A DNA stretch of 8,689 bases from an uncultured Bacilli bacterium. GTDB lineage: Bacteria > Bacillota_I > Bacilli_A > RF39 > UBA660. Of the stretch, positions 1-6,353 are shown one piece after another. The notes below the pieces were generated by a model. That model was not told where the DNA came from and did not search any database. It worked only from the letters and a program-made list of their open reading frames with translations. Each line of letters begins with the position of its first letter. Position 1 is the stretch's first letter. The DNA is taken from positions 1 through 8,689 of the forward strand of contig CANQMB010000044.1 in NCBI GenBank assembly GCA_947624845.1. The letters run 5' to 3'. A program made the translations under genes and the position numbers.

Positions 1-62
1 GACTTGAACCTAGGACCCCTTGATTAACAGTCAAGTGCTCTAACCAACTGAGCTATTGAGGC
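1..62 (-). tRNA. tRNA-Asn (anticodon GTT), 3' end cut off
   Basis: Read on the minus strand, the 5' acceptor strand GCCTCAA begins at 62. It is followed by TA, a D arm closed by GCTC/GAGC, an anticodon stem CTTGA/TCAAG around the loop CTGTTAA, and a T arm starting CTAGG-TTCAAGT. The anticodon is GTT, which reads Asn codons. The window ends just inside the 3' side of the T stem, so the rest of that stem, the 3' acceptor strand and any encoded CCA are missing. It lies 7 nt downstream of tRNA-Ile and is probably co-transcribed with it. Confidence 0.93.
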
Positions 63-69
63 ACAAAAA

Positions 70-146
<77 letters not shown>

Positions 147-169
147 ACAAAATAACTGAGTTCTCCTAC

Positions 170-198
170 ATTCTACAATAAATTCTATGTTTTGGCAA
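170..198 (-). promoter_or_regulatory. Sigma-A-type promoter of the tRNA-Ile/Asn unit
   Basis: On the minus strand TTGCCA (193-198) is separated by exactly 17 nt from TAGAAT (170-175), about 24 nt before the tRNA-Ile 5' end. A 6-bp inverted repeat TTTTGG/CCAAAA (190-195 and 201-206) overlaps the -35 element. It may be incidental. Confidence 0.65.
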
Positions 199-282
199 CC
201 CCAAAACGCATTTTTTTGAGAACAATATTAAAATACTATAAAAAAATTAAAAATGCAAGTATTTTTTAGCTATACTTTTTCA

Positions 283-311
283 TTGCTTTTTTTCATAAAC
301 TATTTTATAGT
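283..311 (+). promoter_or_regulatory. Possible promoter of the lipoprotein gene
   Basis: TTGCTT (283-288), a 17-nt spacer, then TATAGT (306-311). This would start the transcript almost at the Shine-Dalgarno sequence (318-324). An alternative -10, TATACT at 271-276, would give a longer leader but has a poor -35 (TTAAAA, 247-252). The choice between them cannot be settled from sequence alone. Confidence 0.3.
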
Positions 312-329
312 TAAGTTGAGGAGGAAAAT

Positions 330-800
330 ATGAAAAACTTAGTGAGGGTTGTAGGAATTATCTTTTTAGGAACTATTTTATTGACCGGATGTAATAGTAA
401 AAAAGAGGAAGCAGCAGAGAAAAAAAGTACGGATAAAGTTTTAAGTTGTTCTAATATAGAAGAACAGACGGGTATGAAAAATAAAATTGATATGACTGTG
501 GAGTTTAAAAATGATACAGCCTATAAAATGAATATGGATATGACTGTAGATTTAGATGATAGTTATCAATCTTATATGGAACAAATTGAAACAAGTTTAA
601 AAGAACAATTTTCAAAATTTGAAGAACAGGGGATTCAAGTAAACACAAAAATCAAAGAAAATCAAATTCTTGTAAATATTCATACAAATTTTGAAAAATT
701 AACAAAAGAGGAAAAAGAAAGTTTAGGATTTAGTAATTCTGATAATAGTTATAAAGCCGTTAAAAAATCTATTCAGGATGTAGGATACACTTGTAAATAA
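330..800 (+). CDS. Small secreted lipoprotein, YehR/DUF1307-like at best
   Basis: A 156-aa protein with a typical lipoprotein signal: Lys/Arg in the first six residues, a hydrophobic core (about 7-18) and the lipobox L18-T-G-C21, so the mature protein should be lipidated on C21 and held on the outer face of the membrane. The mature part is Lys/Glu-rich, with alternating short strands (about 50-75 and 103-117) around a charged helix (about 80-100). Two further cysteines, C40 near the start and C155 next to the C-terminus, could form a disulfide. Size, the lipobox and a final segment ending GYTCK recall the YehR/DUF1307 lipoproteins, but the match is by overall look only. A strong SD (GAGGAGG, 318-324) lies 5 nt before the ATG. 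The gene has its own terminator and appears monocistronic. Substrate and role are unknown. Confidence 0.85.
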   Translation: MKNLVRVVGIIFLGTILLTGCNSKKEEAAEKKSTDKVLSCSNIEEQTGMKNKIDMTVEFKNDTAYKMNMDMTVDLDDSYQSYMEQIETSLKEQFSKFEEQGIQVNTKIKENQILVNIHTNFEKLTKEEKESLGFSNSDNSYKAVKKSIQDVGYTCK

Positions 801-823
801 AAGCACCTTTGGTGTTTTTTTTT
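801..823 (+). terminator. Intrinsic terminator of the lipoprotein gene
   Basis: Directly after the stop codon, AAGCACC (801-807) pairs with GGTGTTT (811-817), including one G-T pair, around a TTT loop. It runs into a 9-base T tract (815-823). Confidence 0.85.
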
Positions 824-871
824 CGACAAAATTTTTTCGTTTGTTCTTTTACAATAGAATCGGTGAGTACT

Positions 872-1699
872 ATGAAAAAGATTTCTTTCTTTTTTCTTCT
901 TCTTTTTTTCTTTCCAAGTTCAGTTTTTGCTAAAAATGTAAAAGAAGAGATTTTTCCAATTATGGATTTTGAAAATAAATTAACATCGTTAATTGTTTCT
1001 TTTACGATTCCTGAAGGATATCATGAAAAAGAGATTTTATTAAAACCTGATATTTTTTCCGTACTCAAAGATTTTAATATTGAAAATAAAATTCGAGTTA
1101 CCATTCAAATAAAGAATCGTTCTTCTCAAACTTATCATTATGTAAATCAGTCTTTCAAGATCGAAAAAAATCTTTTACAGGAGGAAAATAATTATTTATT
1201 TCGAACTAAAAATAAAGCATTAAAGAGTTTAATTTCACCTACGTCATCGTATTGTGATAGCTCTTTAGATACTTCTTTAAAAAAGAAAGGATATTCTGGG
1301 ATTCAATCTTTAGATCGCTATTATCTAGATTTTTATAATCAAAAATATCATTTAAAAAGAACAAAAATTGAAAATTTTCCTGAATATATAATGAAAGATT
1401 TAATCACTTCTCCCAAAACTTCGTATTTGGAAACCAATCTTTCAGTAGAAAAAAGTTATGAATATTATTTTTATCATCATCTCCTATTTTTAAAATTTCC
1501 AAAAGATCAGTGGACTCCTATTGGGAAATGGCAAAAATCTGAAGGAAAAGATTTCTTTTTTCATCAAAGTTTAAAAAATATTAAGGCTCATTCGACAAAG
1601 AGAATGACGGGAATGTATATTTTACTTTCTGAAGGATTTCAAAAAAGTTATCCTGCAACTTATTTTTCTTTGACTTTTCAATTTCGTTTAAAGGTGTAA
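872..1699 (+). CDS. Secreted protein of unknown function, 275 aa
   Basis: I do not recognise this protein. It starts with a classical Sec signal peptide: MKK, an extremely Phe/Leu-rich core (about 5-14), then SSVFA with likely cleavage after A20. No lipobox, sortase motif or second membrane segment is visible, so it is either released or held non-covalently. The mature part of about 255 residues is rich in Lys, Tyr, Phe and Ser, has a single Cys (C128) and looks strand-rich at both ends (about 38-80 and 246-273). No catalytic motif stands out. The start at 872 is chosen because the open frame upstream begins inside the preceding terminator, while 872 gives a clean signal peptide. Its SD is weak (GGTGAG, 862-867), and an in-frame GTG at 863 is the alternative. 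There is no clear terminator before the tig promoter. Confidence 0.75.
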   Translation: MKKISFFFLLLFFFPSSVFAKNVKEEIFPIMDFENKLTSLIVSFTIPEGYHEKEILLKPDIFSVLKDFNIENKIRVTIQIKNRSSQTYHYVNQSFKIEKNLLQEENNYLFRTKNKALKSLISPTSSYCDSSLDTSLKKKGYSGIQSLDRYYLDFYNQKYHLKRTKIENFPEYIMKDLITSPKTSYLETNLSVEKSYEYYFYHHLLFLKFPKDQWTPIGKWQKSEGKDFFFHQSLKNIKAHSTKRMTGMYILLSEGFQKSYPATYFSLTFQFRLKV

Positions 1700-1702
1700 A
1701 GT

Positions 1703-1714
1703 TTTCTTAAGAAA
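1703..1714. repeat. 12-nt perfect palindrome just upstream of the tig promoter
   Basis: TTTCTTAAGAAA is self-complementary and ends 3 nt before the -35 hexamer of the tig promoter. It could be an operator half of a DNA-binding protein or chance in AT-rich DNA. It has no T tail and so is not an obvious terminator. Confidence 0.4.
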
Positions 1715-1717
1715 TTA

Positions 1718-1746
1718 TTGTAGATTTTTATTTTATGCGATATAAT
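1718..1746 (+). promoter_or_regulatory. Sigma-A promoter of tig
   Basis: TTGTAG (1718-1723), a 17-nt spacer and a perfect TATAAT (1741-1746). The expected transcript start is about 1752-1754, just before the SD GGAGGG (1757-1762). Confidence 0.75.
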
Positions 1747-1768
1747 ATAAGACATTGGAGGGATTTAT

Positions 1769-3079
1769 ATGGCAAAAACAAAAGAAGCGCCAAAAACAGA
1801 AGAAAAAAAACAAGTTAAAAGTGAAAAAAATAAAAACATTCATGAAATTACAATTAAAATGGATGGAGAAGTTTGGGAAAAAGCGTTAGATGATGCTTTT
1901 AAAAAACGTCAAAAAGAAGCCAAAGTGGATGGATTTAGAAAAGGAAAAGTCCCAAGGGATATATATGAAAAGCATTATGGAAAAGAGTCTTTGTACTTAG
2001 ATGGAGCTGAAAATTTATTACAAAAAGCTTATGAAAAAGCAATTGCAGAATCTCAATTAGTACCTGTAGTACAACCTAGTGTTGATTTGAAATCTCTAGA
2101 TGAAAAAGGGGTAGAATATATTTTTAAAATCATTACAAAACCAGAGGTTAAAGTAAAGAAATACAAAGGATTATCTATAAAACCAGAAAAAGTTCAAGTA
2201 AGCAAAGAAGAAGTTGATCATGAACTTTCTCATGTGCTAGAAAAATATACGGAAATTGCATTGAAAGATGGAAAAGTTGCCGATGGAGATATTGCTGTAA
2301 TTGATTTTGAAGGTTTTGTTGATGGAGTTGCTTTCGATGGTGGAAAAGGAGAAAACTATTCATTAGAAATCGGTAGTCATACTTTTATTCCTGGATTTGA
2401 AGAACAAATTATTGGAATGAAAAAAGAGGAAGAAAAAGAGATTAAAGTTGTTTTCCCTGAAGACTATAATGCAGAAGATTTAAAAGGAAAAGAAGCTACA
2501 TTTAAAGTAAAAGTAAATGAAGTTAAAGAGAAAATAAAAAGAGAAATGGATGAAGATTTTTTCTTAGATCTTGGAATGGAAGGAATTGACTCTGAAGAAA
2601 AATTAAGAGAAGAAATTAAGAAGAATATTAAAGCGCAAAAAGAAATGGATGCTGAAAATAAATATGTAGATCGTATTTTAGAAGAAGTATCTAAAAACGT
2701 AGATGTAGATATTCCTCAAGAAATGGTCGATGAAGAAACAGATCGTCTATTGAATCGTTTTGCTAGTCAAATGCAAATGCAGGGAATTTCTTTAGATGTT
2801 TATTATCAATTTACACAGACGAATGAAAAAGATTTAAGAAATCAACTTGAAAAAGAAGCTTATCAAAATGTATTATATCGTCTTATGTTAGAAGAAGTAA
2901 TGTCTTTAGAAAAAATTGAAGTAACTGAAGAAGAAGCTTCCAAAGAAGCTGAAAACTTGGCAGAAAAATATCAAATGCCAAAAGAAGAATTATTGAATCA
3001 GTTTGGTGGAATTGATATGATTCAATATGATTTACAAATGAGAAAAACGATTGAATGCTTAAAAGAATATAACAAATAG
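1769..3079 (+). CDS. tig: Trigger factor, ribosome-associated chaperone
   Basis: A 436-aa trigger factor that binds the ribosome near the peptide exit and shields or folds nascent chains. The N-terminal ribosome-binding domain carries the signature GFRKGKVP (55-62). A FKBP-type peptidyl-prolyl isomerase domain follows at about 168-252, including DFEGFVDG, FDGG, LEIGS and FIPGFEEQ. The helical C-terminal arms (about 260-436) contain the family-typical IPQEMVDEE and QMQMQG stretches. The signature sits about 13 residues later than in Bacillus subtilis Tig because of a Lys/Glu-rich N-terminal extension (residues 2-22). The start is supported by the SD GGAGGG, 6 nt before the ATG. The usual neighbour clpX is absent. 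A strong promoter and a terminator make the gene a single transcription unit. Confidence 0.97.
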   Translation: MAKTKEAPKTEEKKQVKSEKNKNIHEITIKMDGEVWEKALDDAFKKRQKEAKVDGFRKGKVPRDIYEKHYGKESLYLDGAENLLQKAYEKAIAESQLVPVVQPSVDLKSLDEKGVEYIFKIITKPEVKVKKYKGLSIKPEKVQVSKEEVDHELSHVLEKYTEIALKDGKVADGDIAVIDFEGFVDGVAFDGGKGENYSLEIGSHTFIPGFEEQIIGMKKEEEKEIKVVFPEDYNAEDLKGKEATFKVKVNEVKEKIKREMDEDFFLDLGMEGIDSEEKLREEIKKNIKAQKEMDAENKYVDRILEEVSKNVDVDIPQEMVDEETDRLLNRFASQMQMQGISLDVYYQFTQTNEKDLRNQLEKEAYQNVLYRLMLEEVMSLEKIEVTEEEASKEAENLAEKYQMPKEELLNQFGGIDMIQYDLQMRKTIECLKEYNK

Positions 3080-3107
3080 AATGATTTTTAAAGTCATTCT
3101 TTTTTTT
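3079..3107 (+). terminator. Intrinsic terminator of tig
   Basis: GAATGATTT (3079-3087) pairs with AAAGTCATTC (3090-3099) through nine pairs including one T-G, followed by T8 (3100-3107). The hairpin begins on the last base of the TAG stop codon. Confidence 0.85.
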
Positions 3108-3142
3108 ACCAAAAAATAGTTTAAATTTTTTTAGAAGTTTAC

Positions 3143-3170
3143 TTGAAAAATCATAAAAACTAGCTATAAT
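3143..3170 (+). promoter_or_regulatory. Sigma-A promoter of lon
   Basis: TTGAAA (3143-3148), a 16-nt spacer and a perfect TATAAT (3165-3170). I see no CIRCE element and no CtsR-type GGTCAAA direct repeat around it, so heat-shock control by HrcA or CtsR is not supported here. Confidence 0.78.
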
Positions 3171-3204
3171 AGAAAGAGTATTTTGAACAGGAGGAGATTT
3201 GTCG

Positions 3205-5535
3205 ATGATAAGAGAAAAATATGCCGTACTGTTAATCAATGACATCGCTTTGTTTCCTAATTGTGAAGTACGCTTAGAAAGTGATAGTTTTCAAGATAAA
3301 CAAGTTATTTCTTTAACGGAAGCAACCCCTGAAAAAAAACTTTTAATTGTAAATCCCATTACTCCTAAAGGTGAAAATTTAGATATCACAGAACTTCCAA
3401 GAATTGGGGTAGTGGCACTTTTAAAGATGAAAATGGATGTGCCAAATGGGAAAACTAGAATATTGCTTTATGGCTTACAACGAGTACAAATTGAAAAATA
3501 TTTTGAAGAAGAATATTTTTATGAAGCTGAAGTTACTTATTTACAACCCCCATTAATCAAGGATGAAGAATCCTATAAAAATATTTTAATTAAAGCACTA
3601 AATAAGTATATTCATAAAGCGCCTTATGTTGGAAATGCTATTTTAAATCAATTAGATTTAGTAGATACATTGGATGATTTAACTGATTTAGTTGCGAGTT
3701 TTTTACCTTTTGATTATGAAAAAAAGAAAAAATATATTACAGAGATCGATCCTACGAATCGAGTTCGTATGCTCATTGAAGATATGAGTGAAGATTTGAA
3801 AATTTTAGAGTTAGAAGAAAAAATAGAACAAGAGGTAGAAAAAGAATTAAATCAAAATCAAAAAGAATTTATTTTACGTGAAAAAATAAGAATTATTCAA
3901 AAAGAATTAGGGGATGTAAATTCCAAAGAAGATGAGGCAGAAATTTTAAAGAAAAAATTGTCGACATTAAAATGTAATCCTAAAATAAAAGAAAGAATTA
4001 AACGAGAAATTAAAAGATATGAAGCAACCCCATCTTCTTCTCCAGAGGTAGGTATTGTTAGGGAGTATTTGGACTGGATGCTCAATCTTCCATGGTGTCA
4101 TTATACGAAAGATACTTCCGATTTAAAGGAAGTTAAGAGAATTTTAGATTCTACTCATTATGCCTTAAAAGATGTAAAAGAAAGAATTTTAGAATATTTA
4201 GCAGTAAAACAAAATACGAATAATTTGCGTAGTCCCATTATTTGTTTGGTTGGACCTCCTGGTGTTGGAAAAACATCTTTGGCATTATCGATTGCAAAAA
4301 GTTTGAATCGAAAAGCGACTAAGATTAGTGTTGGTGGAATCAATGATGAAGCTGAAATTGTGGGTCATCGAAGAACTTATATTGGGGCAAATCCTGGAAG
4401 AATTATTCAAGGAATTCGAAAAGCAGGAACTACCAATCCCGTGTTTATTATTGATGAAATTGATAAGATGCGAAAAGATATTAAAGGAGATCCCGCAAGC
4501 TGTCTATTGGAAGTGCTCGATCCAGAACAAAACAGTAAATTTTCGGATCATTATATCGAAGAAGAATTTGATTTATCGAAAGTGATGTTTATAGCAACTG
4601 CAAATTATGTGGATCAGATTCCTTTAGAATTACAAGATCGTCTTGAAATTATTCATGTTTCTAGTTATACAGAATATGAAAAATTAGATATTGCGAAAAA
4701 TTATTTAATTCCGAGACAGTTGGAAGAGCATGGTTTAACAGAAATTAATGTTCAATTTAAAGAAGATTCTATCTTAACTTTGATTCGTCACTATACGAAA
4801 GAAGCAGGAGTACGAGAATTAGAAAGAGTCATTGCTTCTCTTCTTCGAAAGATTGTCAAATCATTGTTGACGGACTCTTCGGTTGCATCTTTCCAAGTAG
4901 ATGATGAATTAATTTCTAAATTGTTGGGAAAGAAAAAATATCGCTACCAAGAAAAAGAAGAAAAAAAATTGGTAGGAGTTGTCAACGGTTTGGCCTATAC
5001 ACCATTTGGTGGAGATATCTTACCGATGGAAGCTACTTATTATAAAGGAACTGGACAATTAATTTTAACTGGTTCTCTAGGAGAAGTGATGCAGGAGTCT
5101 TTCCATATCGCTTTTAGTTACATTAAAGCCAATATGAATCGATTTTCTATTTCTCCTTCTATTTTAGAAAAAAAAGATATTCATATTCACGTTCCAGAAG
5201 GGGCTGTAAATAAAGAAGGACCTTCCGCTGGAATTACCATTGTGACTTCTTTGGTTAGTCTTCTGACTAAAATTCCGGTAGATACTAAAATTGCCATGAC
5301 AGGAGAAGTGACATTAACAGGAAAAGTATTGGCCATTGGAGGACTTCGAGAAAAAATAATTGGTGCTCATAGAGCTGGCATTACGACGATTTTCTTACCA
5401 AAAGAAAATGAAAATGACTTAGATGAGATTCCAGAAGATATTAAAAAAGATTTAACTTTCTATTTTGTTTCCAATTATCAAGAGATTTTCCAAGTCTTAT
5501 TTAAGAAAAAATTGAAAAATTATCAAGAAGTATAA
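3205..5535 (+). CDS. lon: ATP-dependent protease Lon (endopeptidase La)
   Basis: A 776-aa cytoplasmic LonA-type AAA+ protease that degrades misfolded and selected regulatory proteins. In order: the LON substrate-binding domain (about 1-190), a coiled helical region with the family motif EFILREKIRIIQKELGD (221-237), and the ATPase with Walker A GPPGVGKT (350-357), Walker B VFIIDE (413-418), sensor-1 N467, Arg finger R479 and sensor-2 R537. The protease domain (about 585-770) has catalytic S674 in GPSAG and K717 in LREK, the same 43-residue spacing as in the E. coli enzyme. Length is normal. The conserved segment after Walker A is altered (GGINDEAEIVGH, TYIGANPG). The ATG at 3205 is chosen; SD AGGAGG (3189-3194) is 10 nt away. 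A TTG at 3199, 4 nt from the SD, would add two residues. Confidence 0.97.
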   Translation: MIREKYAVLLINDIALFPNCEVRLESDSFQDKQVISLTEATPEKKLLIVNPITPKGENLDITELPRIGVVALLKMKMDVPNGKTRILLYGLQRVQIEKYFEEEYFYEAEVTYLQPPLIKDEESYKNILIKALNKYIHKAPYVGNAILNQLDLVDTLDDLTDLVASFLPFDYEKKKKYITEIDPTNRVRMLIEDMSEDLKILELEEKIEQEVEKELNQNQKEFILREKIRIIQKELGDVNSKEDEAEILKKKLSTLKCNPKIKERIKREIKRYEATPSSSPEVGIVREYLDWMLNLPWCHYTKDTSDLKEVKRILDSTHYALKDVKERILEYLAVKQNTNNLRSPIICLVGPPGVGKTSLALSIAKSLNRKATKISVGGINDEAEIVGHRRTYIGANPGRIIQGIRKAGTTNPVFIIDEIDKMRKDIKGDPASCLLEVLDPEQNSKFSDHYIEEEFDLSKVMFIATANYVDQIPLELQDRLEIIHVSSYTEYEKLDIAKNYLIPRQLEEHGLTEINVQFKEDSILTLIRHYTKEAGVRELERVIASLLRKIVKSLLTDSSVASFQVDDELISKLLGKKKYRYQEKEEKKLVGVVNGLAYTPFGGDILPMEATYYKGTGQLILTGSLGEVMQESFHIAFSYIKANMNRFSISPSILEKKDIHIHVPEGAVNKEGPSAGITIVTSLVSLLTKIPVDTKIAMTGEVTLTGKVLAIGGLREKIIGAHRAGITTIFLPKENENDLDEIPEDIKKDLTFYFVSNYQEIFQVLFKKKLKNYQEV

Positions 5536-5537
5536 AG

Positions 5538-5562
5538 AGTAAGCATAAACTTACTTTTTTTT
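5538..5562 (+). terminator. Intrinsic terminator of lon
   Basis: AGTAAG (5538-5543) pairs with CTTACT (5550-5555) around the loop CATAAA, followed by T8 (5555-5562). The stem is only 6 bp and AT-rich, so some read-through into the spoVID-like gene is possible. Confidence 0.78.
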
Positions 5563-5570
5563 CATATCAT
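5543..5570 (+). promoter_or_regulatory. Possible sigma-E-type (mother-cell) promoter of the spoVID-like gene
   Basis: GCATAAA (5543-5549) fits the sigma-E -35 pattern as I recall it (kmATAww). After 13 nt comes CATATCAT (5563-5570), a partial match to the -10 pattern CATACAnT. It lies inside the lon terminator. The only sigma-A candidates in this 56-nt gap are poor. Against it: the predicted start (about 5577) falls at the SD AAAGGA (5577-5582). Confidence 0.3.
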
Positions 5571-5591
5571 TAAATGAAAGGAAGCGATTGA

Positions 5592-6353
5592 ATGAAAAAA
5601 ATAGTTTCTTTTGATAAAGAAATTCTTTTTCCTACGATGATAGGAGAAATTACTGCAATCTCTTTGGATCATACATTAAGTTTTTTATCAAAAAATGATG
5701 TTGAAGGAGAGTTCATTATTCATGGGCGATATAAAATGACAGAGGCAAGCACCATTGAAGAAGATTTTACTTATAAACTTCCTGTAGAAATTGCGCTTTC
5801 AGAAACTTTTGATTTGGATACAGCTAAAATTGATATTGATGATTTTTCTTATGAAATTTTAGATGAGGAAATTTTAAAAGTGAAAATAGATGTTTTAATT
5901 GAAGGAGTAGAAGAAGTTATTTTAACTACAGAAGAAAAGGAAGAAGATACTCCAGAGGTTTTGAAAGAAGTTGAAATTATTCCAGAAAAAATTGATTCTG
6001 AAGAAAATGAGTCAAAAGAGAAAGAAAATGTAACAGAATCTGTAGTTGAAGAGATAGAAGAGGAAGAAAATGTAACAGAGTCTGCAATTGAAGAGATAGA
6101 AGAGGAAGAAAAGTCTGTTATGAAAGAAGAAGAGAAAAGTAATATTCAATCTATTTTTAGAGTTTTTAATGATGCGGAAGAAACTTATAAAGCATATACT
6201 GTCTATATTATGAGAAAAAATGACTCACTTGCAAGTGTTTTAGATCGTTATAATATATCAAAAGAACAATTAGCGGAGTATAATGATTTATCTCAAATAG
6301 AGTTGGGAAGTAAAATAATTATTCCAACGACAAATGTCATCAATCATGATTAA
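5592..6353 (+). CDS. SpoVID-like spore-coat morphogenetic protein (SPOCS-like domain + LysM)
   Basis: A 253-aa protein with no signal peptide, so cytoplasmic, in the mother cell if it works like SpoVID. Residues 1-110 resemble the N-terminal strand-rich SPOCS domain of SpoVID/SipL: an opening FDKEILFP, a GEFIIHGRY stretch (39-47), then paired acidic strands ending in IDVLIEG. A highly acidic linker (about 112-185) carries a 14-residue tandem duplication. The C-terminal LysM (about 201-246) runs from AYTVYIMRKNDSL to GSKIIIPTT. Known SpoVID family members link SpoIVA and coat layers at the forespore surface, and their LysM binds peptidoglycan or its precursor. The protein is far shorter than B. 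subtilis SpoVID (about 575 aa), mainly through a short linker. Its position before a ysxE-like gene, as in Bacillus, supports the call. SipL or another SPOCS-LysM protein is the alternative. Confidence 0.75.
   Translation: MKKIVSFDKEILFPTMIGEITAISLDHTLSFLSKNDVEGEFIIHGRYKMTEASTIEEDFTYKLPVEIALSETFDLDTAKIDIDDFSYEILDEEILKVKIDVLIEGVEEVILTTEEKEEDTPEVLKEVEIIPEKIDSEENESKEKENVTESVVEEIEEEENVTESAIEEIEEEEKSVMKEEEKSNIQSIFRVFNDAEETYKAYTVYIMRKNDSLASVLDRYNISKEQLAEYNDLSQIELGSKIIIPTTNVINHD
6024..6107 (+). repeat. 42-nt tandem duplication in the acidic linker
   Basis: Two adjacent 42-nt units (6024-6065 and 6066-6107) differ at only 3 positions, one of them synonymous. They encode residues 145-158 and 159-172, each ENVTES followed by two small hydrophobic residues (VV or AI) and EEIEEE. 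The reading frame is kept, and the near-identity points to a recent duplication. Confidence 0.95.

Noticed and set aside
147..329. Riboswitch or T-box leader before the lipoprotein gene
   Set aside because: The gap is short and AT-rich and holds only promoter-like hexamers. No conserved leader structure or terminator/antiterminator pair is visible.
809..871. Upstream in-frame TTG start for the secreted protein
   Set aside because: It lies inside the terminator hairpin of the lipoprotein gene, has no SD, and would put 21 residues before a perfect signal peptide.
2175..2363. Minus-strand frame within tig, with others within lon (3897-4085, 4158-4343) and the plus-strand frame 4328-4585
   Set aside because: These are shadow frames of two strongly conserved genes, without SD or recognisable protein features.
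3108..3204. Heat-shock operator (CIRCE or CtsR box) before lon
   Set aside because: Neither the TTAGCACTC/GAGTGCTAA pair nor tandem GGTCAAA is present.
2883..3245. 120-residue minus-strand frame across the tig-lon gap
   Set aside because: It crosses the tig terminator, the lon promoter and both coding ends, and is Phe/Leu/Ser-rich as expected from antisense AT-rich DNA.
6024..6107. Short CRISPR-like or mobile repeat
   Set aside because: There are only two adjacent copies without spacers, in frame within a coding linker, so this is a protein repeat.
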